From contig NC_021700.1 of the NCBI RefSeq assembly GCF_000247815.1, forward strand, positions 25,340,687 through 25,404,686: a stretch of DNA of 64,000 bases, in the 5' to 3' direction. Made by a program: the position numbers and the translations under genes. Below are positions 1 to 12,635 of the stretch, piece after piece. This DNA is from Ficedula albicollis (taxonomy: Eukaryota; Chordata; Aves; Passeriformes; Muscicapidae). Every line of letters begins with the position of its first letter. Position 1 is the stretch's first letter. The notes under the pieces were generated by a model that made no database searches, had not been told where the DNA came from, and saw nothing but the letters and a program-made list of their open reading frames with translations.

Positions 1-1923
1 AGGGAGGAACTGGGAAAGCTGCTGGGGAGCTGACAATCCATCCTCATCTGTGGGGGCCAGCCGTATGGCACACTAATATCCTATGTCTGAGGTCTGGGTC
101 TTAACATAAATTGGTTTATGTCAATAGCTTCCTCAGGGCTTCAGACTTCACAGTCCAGATGGCAGAGTGCCCTGGGTACAGAAACCATATGGTAGTATAT
201 AGAAGAGGTTCAGGAGGAGAGAAGAAATACATTGTGCTGTACATTTCTCATAACAATAGGGTCAATGACATTTATGTCATCATTAGCTGATGGCACAAAT
301 GACACTGAAGTCATGTATGGGCGTAATTAATGATGACAAAACATAGGCATAGCACGTATAGACTGCAAAAATTAGGCTGCATCACCATATTTAAATTTGA
401 TATGAATTTTAATAGTTTAACATCCAAAGGCTTTAACAAGTCAAAGATTTTTAGTTTTCATGGCAGAGCACAGTACCCAAAAACTGTAGAGTGAGCAGTG
501 TTATTGCAATGTGCAGCACTTTGAGAATTGTCAGGTCTTGGAAACCTGAAGTATTAGACTTGAGCAGCATTGGGAACAGCAAAGTCTCTCCGTGGCTGCA
601 CAGAGACAGAGGGAGTGTGGGTCTGTCTGCTGGGAATGAGGGGCCACAGGAAACAGGGTAGGAATGGCCTCAGAAACCGTCAGATCAGTACTGTACTTTT
701 CTTTTCCTGTCCTAAACTCCCAGACATTGAATACAATGTTTAAAATTCAGTCTGCAAAATGTGTTTTTATTTTACACTGCACATCCCCCCACCTCAAAAA
801 GAGGCATTTTTGTTATCTGACCTCACCAGAGCTGCATCCTTTCACTGTTGCTGGTTTTTAATGATCATTTAAAAATGATTAACAATGCCTGGAGCCATGA
901 CAGCCTGACTTCCTGTGCTGAACTGCATGTCTGGATTTGCAGGAGGGAGTTCTTGACAAGAGAGTTTCCTATGAAACAAGGACACTTGGGTCATTGTTGA
1001 GGAAAAATGACTGCATGCAAGAGGTATAAGTCACAGGCTTGTACAGATGCTCCAGCAGAGAGACTTTTTTGCTTGTTTAGGGTTTCTTTTTTTAGCCCGG
1101 AAACACATTGTTTGCAATTCCTAAAGGCACTGGAGTAACAGAATGACTAGCTGTTACTGGCTGCATGAATCTAATCTTCTGTTCTATCTTCTTTAAAAAA
1201 AAAGTGATTGGAAAGTCTTCTTTAGAATCAGGTGGGATTACTGAAAAATTTCATGCAAGGAGAAGCATGACAGAAGCTCACTTACACCACGGGGAAGTGG
1301 AGACTTTGTAGCGTTTAGCTTCTGAAATGGTGCCCTCAGTATGTGGTTATCTGCTGTCTCAGAAATAAAAACTCCAATATTTGGTCTCTGATCCTACAAG
1401 CAGAGACCCAGCTTCATCTGATTGCAGGACTACTATCAGAATCCCTTGTGGCCCCTGTTTTTTTTATGAAAAGAATATTCATATGTACAGAAAGAGGAGA
1501 AAATGGAGCCATTGCACATTTTTTGACACTTTTAACTCTCGTCTCTAACTGATATTTTCTTTCCTCTGCTGGGGTACTTGATAATGGAGAACTTAATACT
1601 CATCTGCCTGTAGGAACACATATACAATTGTATCAGGCACTATCTATTGGGTGTACCAGGATGATACAGGAAGGTTTTTCTGAACAGGAAAGTTATTTCT
1701 GTAAAATCATATTTCAGCAGATGGAAGGAAGAAGACCTCCCTTCTTTGTTCCAAGGAAACAAGTTCATGAAAACAGCTCATATCCAACAGCACAAGTGGG
1801 ACTGCCCTTCTGGGGTTCAGTCATCCACATAATAGTGGCCAGAACCCCTGGAGACACAAGAGAAGTAGCAGCACTTGGGAAGACCAGGGGTCCCCTTTTA
1901 GTTTCTTGTTCATCTCTACCAAG
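1..1923. other. Unique non-coding sequence, no gene seen
   Basis: No repeat family or exon is recognisable. The open frames here are 100 codons or shorter, have no coding-like composition, and do not form a splice-compatible series. There are ordinary A and T runs, such as the A run near 1195. Confidence 0.6.
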
Positions 1924-2054
1924 ATCATAGAATCAGAATAATTTAGAAGAGATCCATTGAGTCCAACCATAAATCTAACACTGCCAAGTTTACCACTAAA
2001 TCATGTATCTATAAGCCATGCCTGCAGATCTTTTAAATTCCTTCAGGTGTTTAA
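1924..2054 (-). mobile_element. CR1 LINE 3' fragment, minus strand (older subfamily)
   Basis: The left edge reads ATCATAGAATCAGAATAATT, the reverse complement of an avian CR1 3' terminus. It is followed by the conserved 'agtccaacc ... aacactgccaag ... ccactaaa(c/t)catgt' tail typical of one CR1 subfamily. Only about 130 bp of the 3' end remain. The 5' side stops where the next CR1 3' end begins, so either this copy was truncated on insertion or the second copy landed in it. No coding sequence is kept. Confidence 0.8.
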
Positions 2055-2630
2055 TCACAGATTCTCAGAACCTTAGAATACTTAAGGTTGGAAAGGACCA
2101 GTGTATGCTTGTCTTTTTCATTGGAGGTGATGTAGTCCAACCTTCCTGTTCAAGCAGGATCTCCTGGTACTCAGGATTGCATCTAAATGGTTCTTGAGTA
2201 TCTTGAGGGATGGAGACTCCACACCCTCTCTAGGCAATCTGTTCCAGCACTTGGTGAACCACACAGTAAAGAAGCTCTCCCTCATATTCAGGGGGAGCGT
2301 CTTGTACATCAGTTTCTCCCCATTGTCTCTTGTCCTATTCCTTGGCACCACTGAGGAGAGCCTGATCTGTCCTCTTGATACCCTCCCTTGAGGTACTTAC
2401 ATCGATTGATACAATCCCCTCTCAGTTATCTCTTGAGGCTGAACAGCTCCTGCTCTCTCAGCTTATGCTAGTAAGAGTGACATTCTAGTCCCTTAATCTT
2501 TTTGGTTGCCCTCTGCTGAACTCCCTCCGGGAGCTTGTCCCTCTTGTCCTGAGGAGCCCAGAACTATACAGAGCATTCTGAGGCCTCGCCAGGGCTAGGC
2601 AAAGGGGCAGGATCACCTCTCTCAAACCAT
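2055..2630 (-). mobile_element. CR1 LINE 3' fragment, minus strand
   Basis: Starts with the reverse-complemented CR1 tail (tcacagattctcagaacctt, then ggttggaaaggacc). It continues through the usual landmarks in reverse order: 'tagtccaacc', 'gggatggagactccacaccc', 'caatctgttccagcac', 'agtaaagaagctctccctca', 'cccctctcagttatctc', and 'gttgccctctgctgaac'. About 575 bp of the 3' region remain. A 77-codon minus frame at 2118-2351 lies in the CR1 tail and is not a gene. The right edge is about 15 bp before the LTR that begins at 2643. Confidence 0.92.
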
Positions 2631-2642
2631 TCCCTGGGGCAG

Positions 2643-3541
2643 TGTGGTGGTTTGACCCTGGCTGGGTGCCAGGTACCCAAAAAAGCCACTCTGTCACTCC
2701 TCCCCTCAGCTGGACAGAGGAGAGAGATTATAGTGAAAGACTCATAAATTGAGATAAGGACAGATACAGGTCACTCACAGATTACTGTCATGGGCAAATT
2801 AATTAATAGAATTTATTACCAATCAAAATCAGAGTAAGAAAATGAGGGAAAAAAAACAAACCTAAAAAACACCTTTCCCCCCACCTCTCCCTCCTTTCCA
2901 GGTTTAGCTTTATTCACTATTCTCCATCTCCTCCCACAAAATGGTCCAGAGACATGGGACCCTGTTTTTCCATGGCTTGCTCTCCTTCAGGAACAGGCTC
3001 CTCCAGCTTGCCCACAGGGTCAAAAGTCTGGCCAGCAAATCTGCTCCAGTGTGGGCTCCTTTCTCCACAGGGCCACAGGTCTTGCCAGGACCCCGTTCTT
3101 GTGTGGGCTTCCCGCGTTCACAGCCTCCTTTGAGCATCCCCCTGCTCTGGTGTGGGCTGCAGGTGGATCTCTGCTCCACTGTGGAGCTCAGTGAGCTGCA
3201 GGGGCACAGTCTGCACCATGGGCTGAGGGCAATCTCTTCTCTGCAACCTCCTCTCCCTCCTTCTCCACTGACTTCAGCGTCTGCAGAACTGCTTCACTCA
3301 CATGTTCTCCTCCTTTCTTCTCTGGCTGCAATTGCTTCTGCCCAATAATTTTTTCCCACCTTCTTAAGCATGTTATCCTAGAGGTGCTACTGCCATCACT
3401 GATGGGCTCAGCCCTGGCCAGTGGCATCCTGGAGCTGGCTGGGATTTGCTCTGTCAGACATGGGAGAAACTTCTGTCAGCTTCTACTGGAAACCACTCCG
3501 GCAGCCTCACTACCATCATCTCTTCACGCAAACTCAATACA
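2643..3541 (-). mobile_element. Solo LTR of an endogenous retrovirus (passerine type), minus strand
   Basis: The element is about 899 bp and runs TG...CA. In sense orientation (minus strand) it begins TGTATTGAGTTTGCGTG and ends near GTCAAACCACCACA. Landmarks in sense order are 'catgtctgacagagcaaatccca', a degenerate TATA region (cctaggataacatgcttaagaagg type, near 3357-3380), internal GC-rich repeats of the 'gagcagagatccacctgcagccc' kind, and an AATAAA signal at 2812-2817 (minus). It is the same family as the LTR at 30870-32395. No gag, pol or env sequence adjoins it, so it is a solo LTR. I find no target-site duplication: the left flank is GGCAG and the right is TTCTG. Open frames inside it (2910-3179, 2941-3348, 3188-3427, 3384-3779) are not genes. 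The family name is from memory, not a search. Confidence 0.88.
2812..2817 (-). promoter_or_regulatory. LTR polyadenylation signal AATAAA
   Basis: The plus strand reads TTTATT, giving AATAAA in the sense of the minus-strand LTR. It sits at the place equivalent to the AATAAA at 32210-32215 in the second LTR of this family. This supports the orientation call; whether it works is unknown. Confidence 0.6.
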
Positions 3542-5736
3542 TTCTGCCCCTCACCTCTGTGAATCACGTTTAAGAAATAGTATTAAAATCTGCATGCACC
3601 ACACAAACTTCGATCACATCAACAAAGAAAAACAAAATTGCACGCATGAATTTCAAAATCACATCACTGCAACACGGAGGACATCTTCAATCCTAATTAA
3701 AACAGAAGAGAAATGGTGTAGAGGGCTTGTTGGGGCAACGCGCTCTGTGTATAAAAACAAGTGTGAAATGCTTCAGTAAGATAGTACAGAAATCAGGCTT
3801 GCCAAATATTGACTGATATTCTTATTGAATTGACCATAATCTAAAGCAACAAAACAGGCAAAGAGATTATGGAATGGAAGATCCAGAATTTAAACATGCT
3901 ACATAACAAAAGTCTGCCAATAATTGTTTGTTTTCATTTTATTTAATATTTTGTTCATCTGGAGAAGATGAAAATTGCTAGGTTTGAAACAAAAGTGGTA
4001 GCACATGTGAAAATGCAAATGGTCACCAATATATTCTGAGCAACAGGTATCTGCAGTAAACTGGTAATTGTGTTTTGGAGACCATTACATGTCATCCATG
4101 ATGACAATGACAGGTTTCTTATGTAAAATCAATTTGTTGATGTCAAAACTTTAAAAATCTACTGATTCTAAAGTTGGAATTGAAAACAGACAATTTGGCA
4201 GCAACAGATCTTCCAACAGGTTTCAGTAGAATATTTTTACAGTTATGACAGAACATACCAGTGAGAACTACAACTTCCTTAACCTCCCATGTTGAACCAA
4301 AGCTCCATCAGAAACATCTTTCAACTGCATATTTAATTTGCTGCTGGATTTAAGCTCACCTACAAGATTAGAAAAGCCTACAGTCTTCTTCATTCCTTAT
4401 TTGTGTTAAGTATCTCTTTTTTATCAATAATTAGACAAAATATGTGCATTATCATACAAAGAAAGTTGTTCTCACCAAACAAGGAAGTGCCACCATGATA
4501 AATATAATAGCTACTGCAAAACTACTGTTCCACGGGGATTACTGTAGATAAACAAAGTTTAGGAATGTAATTGTTTTGAAAACATCATTACATTTTCCCT
4601 GCTGATACCAGCAGCTGAAACTTCTGACTTTGGCTCATTGATAATACAGATGTCATTCTATATCTTCCTCTCTTTTTGAATATATTTCTGAAGTATTTCT
4701 TAGCTTAGATAACAGCAGCTGAGTCTCACCTGTGTGGCCTACAGCCAGCACAAGTAAGGAGAGCTGGCCAAAAAGGAAATGTTCCCAGTGCTTGTATGCA
4801 CCTGGTAAACGAATTCCCAGGAGATAAATATTAGAAATTGAGCTGTTTTGGAATTTCCCTATGAAAGTTTTTATTTTTTAGATCAAACAACCCTTTTTTG
4901 AGACCTAAACTTAGAGTGAAGTTACATCCCTCTGTTGACAGGCAAGTTATCTGTAAGAGAAATGAATTTTTCTCACATTTGTGTGGCACATGAACCTCCT
5001 TCTCCCATAGCCCATTTGTGGCTTGATCACAAGGTATTTGGTGTCAGCATTCTTGCTGTAGTGCCTGCTAGAGGTGTTCCATTTTGTAAAAATACAATTC
5101 TTCTGAATGGAAGACTTGATCTTTCTCAAGCCATATGACTGCTGTTGAATAATTTTCCCCAGTTCAGTGAACACCATCCCGTTTTTTAAAAAAAAATTTA
5201 TTTAAATCACAACCTGTTTCCAGTGGTCTTGGCTTCTTTCCAAAAGCAGCAGAAAAATTGGACTTGCTCACAGGGTTCATTCACTGACTTTCAGCCACAG
5301 GACATGGGAACCATTTCACAAGCATTCAAAATTTAACTGCAGAGCATTAAGCTGATGGCTGAGATATCCTGATGACAATGCCTTTCAGCAGTTTGGAACA
5401 GCAACCCACAGCATGCATGTAGGGTTTCTCTGAAAAGCTAATGAGGTACCATCTATTCTTTCTTTTAAGAGTCACCTGTGCCCTCTTTGTGTGTGTTTTA
5501 TCCTACCAGCTACACAGAGTAAGTGCTAGGCCATATGGTAAGCACAAAGAGACATGGAGTTAGTCCTGGTGAGATACAAAGGCTGTCTGAGTTCAGGGAG
5601 CGAGGTCCAAGGAGAAGAGGATTAGAGTGAGGGCCCATTACTTCCAGGCAGATGGCCTGGGACTACCATCCCCCAGGAGAAGAGGGGGTGGGAGGAGAAA
5701 GTGTACAGCAGGGAGCATGTCATAGATTTTGTGTGG
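3542..5736. other. Unique AT-rich sequence, no gene seen
   Basis: No recognisable repeat, exon or RNA gene. The open frames at 4935-5138 and 4947-5177 are short and lie opposite each other, so they are chance. Confidence 0.6.
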
Positions 5737-5819
5737 AACTGTTCCTCACCTGCTTTTAAGAGGAATTCCATTCCTGCAAACTGTTCCTCACCTGCTTTTA
5801 AGAGGAATTCCGTTCCTGT
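5737..5819. repeat. Tandem duplication, 42-bp unit x 2
   Basis: The unit beginning AACTGTTCCTCACCTGCTTT occurs at 5737 and again at 5779. The copies differ at one clear position (ccattcctg versus ccgttcctg). The unit holds a GAATTC site. Nothing suggests a mobile origin. Confidence 0.93.
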
Positions 5820-8800
5820 GGCAAAGGTACCATACTCCAGTGGGCACTGGTAATCCTTTGGTCCTGCAGCCAGGACAGACAAACTTGGCTACCTGCATCC
5901 TGTTCTGAGTCATTTTTATTCTGAATGCATATATGAGATCAACAAATTTTACCTCCTCTGTGAATTTTGCCTGAGCAGATTTTTCTTGCATTTTTTTCAA
6001 CTTTTCTCTGATTGATCCATATTAGACATGTTTCTTCTGACAATCAGAAAATGCAGAAAGATGTGAAAATGAGTTAGCAGAAAATGCAAAACTCTTTCCA
6101 CTTTGCAGACTGACAGTTTCTGTAGATTTGTGTTGCATATTAAAGTTGGCTTTGAATGTTTTACCAAAGTCAGTTAAGAGAGGAAATCAATAATGCTTTT
6201 GATATAAAATGTCGTTTTGCTTCTGGGCAGAACAGCTGTCACACATACTTTCAGAGTAGGGCAAATGGATTACGTTTATAGGAGGATATCTGTGCAGTAT
6301 AGCATATTGTCTTCATTGAACAAATGAAGGTTTTCCCATGAGATATGTAACTGATTCTCAGTGACACCATCACTTCTGCTTATACATCTGTTCTGCTTTC
6401 AACTGCAGTATAACTCAATCATTCCGGACAGATCCTCCTTTCAGATATATATTTCCTCTAAACCTATCAAGTCACAGGCATGACAACATCTGAACCTGTG
6501 CCAAGGCCTATAATTAATTGGAGACCCACCTCCTCCCTCCCTAAACAGAGCCCTGGCCACTGAAGGTCCATCACTGTCTTCCCATGGCAGGGCTGAACTT
6601 CACTGACTGCTCCACCCTGCTGTCGCTGGTAGCAACCTACCAAACAGGGAAGGACTTGCTTTGTTTTGCCCTCTTAATTAGGGCTTTTCACTGGATGCCT
6701 TCAGACCACTGTTTCCAAAGCTGATTTTTTAAGAATACCTAAATCTTATGCTTGTTCAGTTAGCATTTAGTGCTCTGGAAAGACATGCACTGCAAAAGGA
6801 TGATCTCCCCAATTGTTCATTGTGAAATTTTCTTAAATATGAAACTTATACCTGTCAACTAAAATGAGTCTTAACTTTCCCACTTTTAGTGGCTGCAGCA
6901 TAGATGTCTCTATCTCAATCAGCTACCCTGGGTGCCTTTTACAGTTAGCAGAATGAAATTAATGTCTGTCCTAGGATAGCAAGAAGCCTTCCTGCCTCTC
7001 ACCATTAAGGGTTGTCTCATCAAAACCTGAACTGTTTGAGAACTGGCATGATCCTCCAAGTGTTGGCTGTATCACGACAAGATGAAAGGCATGTCTGCAT
7101 GCATGCAGGCAGGCACACACATGTTCTCATTGCAGTGGCAGGCAGGGTTGGATGGACTTCAGGCTCCCCGATGTGGGTGGCAGGGAGCACTCACACAGCT
7201 GCTTACCTGGCTGAGACATCCGCCACGGTCTGGCTCGGCTGCCTCAGCACTGGCTGCACACTGTGACTGTGAAACAATACAAGAACAGCTCTAAGTAAGG
7301 GACACCAGATGTCAGGGATGTTTTCAGGGAAATAAAATGTACAGGTTTATTTAAAATTATAGAAGTTGCAGTATTAGAAATACCATCAGAAATCTAGGCA
7401 GTTCTGTTCAGAAAAACAATCTCCCTTCACCTCGTATTATGAACAAGTACTCTCAAGGCACAGGGTACTCCACAAAAAGGATGTGAAGCAACCTAATCAC
7501 TAAGATGAAGCAAAGAACTACCAAATTCTGTGAAAAAAAGCATATCCTTCTTGTATGACAATTAAAAATTGCAAAAAAGAATAATTAATTCTCAAGTCTA
7601 AATCCTTCTTTAGAACACTGCCTCAACATACTTTTTGTTTAGAGCTCTCTTGTATAACGGGCAGTAATAAACATTTAAGAAAGAACAAGTCATTTTACAT
7701 ACTGAAAATGTATATGTTTTTAAAAGTGAAGAATTTGGAACAATGAATAACTCTTCCCAGCATGAATGAGTAATAAAGCTCAGCAACTGATTTACAGCTC
7801 TACATATACTCTCTAATATAAATTCTACTAGCCTTGCTATAATGCACTTTGCATGCAGTATTGCACAGTCTTGTTTAAAATATTTCTTTCTGGCTTAATA
7901 TTCTGGCAAATTAATATTCATATATCTGCAAGTCTGGAGGAGCAATATTGTGACCTAGCGAGGTACATGAAATTTTGTCGTTAGTTTCTGTGGATGCAGA
8001 ATTTCATGTTAGCAGAAGACTTATTGTCCTGGTTTAATGGGTTTAGGCAAGAAGTTAAGAGGGTTTTAGCTAGGAAAAATGTGTCAGCCTTTAAGAGCAT
8101 TTCAAGGGACCTGTCAAAGGTTTAGAAAGAACATAGATATTTTTAAGGTAGAAACTAAATTTAAAAATAAAATTTGAAATTATTTTTATGTTACCAATTC
8201 CAAGCCTAAACAATTTTTCTGAGTCCCCAGTAGCATTGGGAATGGTAATCTGAAGGAAAATCAAGGAAAAACACCATGCATTTGAAATTTCTATGATTTT
8301 TATTATAGCAGCTGCTGCTGAGACAATCTCCTTGGTGAAGTTGAATTTCCTCCTTCAGTCAGTTCACTCTTTTGAAAAGCACTATTCTCTCTCTCACTTA
8401 GATTACCCAGACTGCTTATGTTCAGGGCTTATCTGTAATGAGCTAGTACATTTTGTCAAAAACTGCTAAGAGACATGTTAACAAGATGTTGCCTTCAGCA
8501 TGGACCAGAATGCTTGTACTTAAACATGTTATCTGGACAGCCTTGATCCCACGGTCTTCTGGAATTTTACATCTGTAATGTACTGATGATTATGTCTTCA
8601 AGGAGAAAATGTTTTCAGGTGCACAGAGGAAAACCAGTTTATTAGTAATAGACACAATCTGCGTTTGCTGCTTTCTTTGTGTCTGCTTGATAGTCTGACG
8701 CTGAAAATTGTAGACATCAGTGTACAAATGAGCACTGTGTACCTCTTTCTTATCTCAGCATTCCTAAAGATATTTTTAATTGAAAGAAGCATTTATTCTG

Positions 8801-11439
8801 CCAGGTGTGTGAACATGGAAGTAGCACTGCCACATGCTGAGACAGCCTCCTGAGGGCTGTTAGAGGCTTAGTATGACACACTGGAATGCGTCTTTAAACT
8901 GAGTTACTGAGTTGGTGCTTTTATGACTACAGCTAGCTGAAACATGCAGTTTTCAAAACTCTGGCCCTGCCTAAGCTGAAAGTTGCTAAAAGCATGTTGT
9001 TCAGACTCACTTCTTGAGGGTACTGAGTGCTAGGCTGAACCAAACCTGCAATGCTCTAATCTGAGGATTTTGGCTGTTAGGCTCAGGCCTTGAGATTTCT
9101 GCATGCCATGCTCTGGCAAAGGGAGCATGTCCAAGAATAGCCCTAAGGTTTACAGCTCCTGCAGCAGTACAGCCCCTCAGCGCTTGTGGAGTCCTAAGAT
9201 GCAGGAAAAATGGTTTATTGAAAAGATTTGTGGGTCTCCTTTGTCCTTAGCTGCACACCTCAATGAGAGTAGGCCAAGAGCGGTAGGGGTAGTGCGTGTG
9301 CGTGCATCACAAAACCTCCCTGTTCTGCAGCAGTCATGCAGAGCACAGTCTTGGGAGACACTAATGGTGCCTGCTTGTTTTTCCATGGAGGTGGATCCTC
9401 AGGGCCTGCAGCGGGTCATTCTGTACAGGGAATCCCTGCTCCTGGTGGCACACACTGCAAGACCCTTTGCGTATGAGGTAAAGGAGGTGAGCAGGTGGCA
9501 ATGGTTATGACTCTGATACTGCATGTATGCCATGCAGCCACTGCTTCCCAGTGATAGTGGTGCACCACCTGCCAGGCCAGGTTTCTGTGTCTTTTGGGGC
9601 AGCTGAATAGTGCTGGTAACACGATTTGCAAAGATGCAGCCCTTGTGAAAGCACAGGGAGAGCACCTGCTGCAGGTTGAGCTGCCATGAACCATGCTGCA
9701 CATGAGCACGTTCTCATTTTGCTGAAGTTGCTTTGAGTGTCTAAGGGATGTAAGGGAGGTAGGGCAGAAAAGTCTTTCTTTTATTAGACCAGGATGTAGC
9801 TTGAAAAAACAGAACTGACATGGTCTCAGCCCAGTGAGATGGAGTCCTTAAAAACTTTCAGCCATCAGAGCAGTGGAAGGTGTATTTAATAAGAAAGAAG
9901 AAAAAGTCATATACTGTGTTATTTAGTCTTGGCTTAGAAACTAATTTAATTAATAAAATCCAAAATTTTTAGTGTCCCAGTTCCTTGTATACAAGCATTA
10001 ATTGTTTACAAATTTGTCCAACAACCAGCTCCCAAGCTTCAAAGGCAACTCATTATCAGGATAAAAATTCTTCAAATTACTTTCCCATCCGTTTGAATTA
10101 TATTCATAAGCAGTTTGTAATGAAGTTCAAATCCCACCCTTTAGATCACCAGGGAAGCATAAAGTGGAAGAGCTGTGATAAAATTATTCAAATCTGGCAT
10201 GATTATCTTCTGATTATTCTTCCTCAGAACAGCTCACCCACTGACTTAATGAGTTTTTGATTTTAAAAAAAGCGATGAATTATAGAAATAATTAATTTGC
10301 CAATAAGGACTAGCTTATCTGATATTCTAATTTGCAGCTTAGTACTCTGTTAGCATTCTTTAAAGTGAACAAAACCCTTCTGTTTTTATTGAACATGTAT
10401 ATGAATCAATAATGAAATGTTCTATTTTTAAAAGCAGCATAACCTGTGTAATGATTTGATGCTATCTGCAAAGCCAGAATGATTTAGTGAAAAAACAAGT
10501 ATGCACTGTTTGGTTTCAGGGTTTTTGAGTTTTGGGTTTTTGTTTGATATCCTTGAAGATGCCAGACTTCCATTATTATGTAAATAAGTTGGACTTCCTG
10601 TTTGCAGAATCTTCCTCAGTCATGCTGGAAATCACTGATTCATGCGCAGGTCTACATGATAAATAATGGGAATTACATTATTAGTTAACTATGAATTTGG
10701 TAATTTTTAAAAATATGACACAAACTTGTGTAGTATTTCTGTAACAGCAATAACAGACTTCCAGAAATAATTTCCTCCTTCCTATTTTCGTCCTTCTACG
10801 GAATTTAAGAGGAGAATTTAACACTGGGGCTCAGAATCAAGGACAAAAGAGATTCTGCTTCTGCATCATCAGAATTGGCTAATCTCACATTTGCTTTCAG
10901 TGTGTGGTCTCAGGCAGAAATAAGTGATTTTCAGAAATTGTTTCCATTAACTGGGGGCAGACAATCCCTGAAAAGTTAGGGTATCTCTATCTAAAGGCAT
11001 GAATGAGTGCCTTCAGAAGAAAAGCAGAAATATTTCCTTACTCCTGCTAGCTTTCAGAAAGGAGCTCTCAGTTTTAATGGGAAATAAATTAACCAATTAC
11101 CTTGACCTCTAAGTAAAGAGATGGTGGTGAAAGAGTTAATGGAAGTCAAAAATTCACCTGAAATAACATTTGCAAGACATAGTAATATAAATTCTTTTGC
11201 CCTCTTTATAATAGAAAATGATGTGTCAACAAGATGTACAAGTCTCACCAGAAATTACTGCTGTGAACTGTCATGCCTGTTAGGAATAAAACGGTTTTGC
11301 TTCTTAATCAAGAAATGCGGGTGGGGGAGGAACATCTCGCTCATGCCCATTCATTTCCTGTAAAATGCTAGAGTAGAAGACAGTGCCAACCAGAAGAGAT
11401 AAGCAATCTGTTTCAGAAAAAAGCAATGTCTTATTGCAG
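5820..11439. other. Unique sequence, no gene seen
   Basis: About 5.6 kb without a repeat family I can name. A few simple patches occur, such as alternating CATG/CAGG at 7092-7125. Opposed open frames at 9103-9510 and 9399-9717 are in a slightly GC-richer patch, but they lack conserved-protein character and overlap each other on both strands. I treat them as chance. Confidence 0.55.
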
Positions 11440-11660
11440 ACTATATGTGAAATATCTGTTTGAGTTTGAAGCGAAAGACTTCTCAGTAATTCCCAATATC
11501 CCAACAACATTCTAGATGTGTACTATATGTGAAATATCTGTTTGAGTTTGAAGTGAAAGACTTCTCAGTAATTCCCAATAGCCCAACAACATTCTAGATG
11601 TGGGTTTGAAGCGAAAGACTTCTCAGTAATTCCCAATATCCCAACAACATTCTAGATGTG
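11440..11660. repeat. Tandem repeat, 82-bp unit, 2 full copies and 1 partial
   Basis: The unit 'actatatgtgaaatatctg...caacattctagatgtg' starts at 11440 and 11522. A third, 5'-truncated copy starts at 11604 with GTTTGAAGCGAAAGACTTC. Copies 1 and 3 agree where copy 2 differs (AAGCG versus AAGTG, and ATATC versus ATAGC). Copy 3 therefore derives from copy 1 rather than from its neighbour, or the order was shuffled by assembly. Confidence 0.95.
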
Positions 11661-12033
11661 TGCAATTCTCAGTCGTATTCTCCATGTGAGACCCAAAATA
11701 TTTAAAGCTTGGTAGGCACACTTAGAGTCATCAAGTTCTTCATGCCCTTGAAATTACGTGAGAATTAAATATTAGCAGTTCTACCTTTGAAATCTCCAGT
11801 TCATTTCTTTCAACTGTAGAATGGAGATTTTGAGTATAAAGAGTTGGGTTTGGTTTTGTTTTGAAGTAAGACAGTTGTTAAAATGATTTTTATAAAATTG
11901 TTGGAATAAATCACTTCAAAAACTTTTAGCCAGGCCAGATACCCCAGGCTGTTGTTAGATAGGACTCCTTATCACTACTTTGCAAGCAATAAAAAATGGG
12001 CATTTTCACACAACAAGCAAATATTTGATTAGG

Positions 12034-12217
12034 ATTATGTGTGCATGTAACAGTGGGTAGGGCAGCAACATAGATCTGACTGAATCAGATGCTCTTTAAG
12101 ATGTGAGCCTAAGGTTTGGTTTCTAGAAAAATTATGTGTGCATGTAACAGTGGGTAGGGCAGCAACATAGATCTGACTGAATCAGATGCTCTTTAAGATG
12201 TGAGCCTAGGGTTTGGT
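12034..12217. repeat. Tandem duplication, 97-bp period x 2
   Basis: The unit beginning ATTATGTGTGCATGTAACAG is at 12034 and 12131. The roughly 87 bp that can be aligned differ at one base (cctaaggttt versus cctagggttt). It lies in otherwise unique DNA. Confidence 0.95.
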
Positions 12218-12369
12218 ATTCTTCCTTCACGCAGGCTTTTTTTGCTGAGGGGATTGGGAGAAATGGGAATCAGACATTTCTGACTTTTTATTCTGGAAAT
12301 CAAAACTGGATCAACACAATCACGGAAATTCAGAGAAAATAAGCTCTTCCAAAGCACAGAACTATATCT

Positions 12370-12635
12370 GAGTCATACAAATAGTCTCAGGTCTGGGCTC
12401 TAGCACAGAGCCCTTACATGACCTTGGCAAGTGACTTAATCACTGTGCTGTGATGACTTAGTCTCAGTGTCTAGGTTCAGTGTTTGCAAAATGAGAATAA
12501 CAGTACTGTCTTTGTCTTGTCTGTTCATATTGGAAATTCTTTGGTGCAGGAATCATCTCAGTGTGTTTAGTGAGGCTCCTGGCATTCAGCTCTAGGTGCT
12601 ATTTTAATAACAGTACATAATTGCTGCTAGTTTTA
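12370..12635 (+). mobile_element. MIR-type (CORE-SINE) relic
   Basis: The central part reads 'catgaccttggcaagtgac' followed by 'gtttgcaaaatgagaataac', the MIR core ('gaccttgggcaagtcactt ... ctgtaaaatgggnataa'). About 50 bp later comes 'ttggaaattctttggtgcag', then 'ctctaggtgctattttaata', matching the amniote tail form (gattgtaagctctttggggcaggga ... ctaggtgctactgtaatac). The element is very diverged, as expected of one that stopped moving before birds arose. Edges are uncertain by tens of bases. Confidence 0.72.

Noticed and set aside
2910..3779. Several open frames of 79-135 codons
   Set aside because: They lie in, or run out of, the solo LTR, which is GC-rich and poor in stops.
8033..8060. 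TGTCCTGGTTTAATGGG, similar to the start of an avian LTR
   Set aside because: The match stops after about 12 bases and no LTR body, TATA region or 3' end follows.
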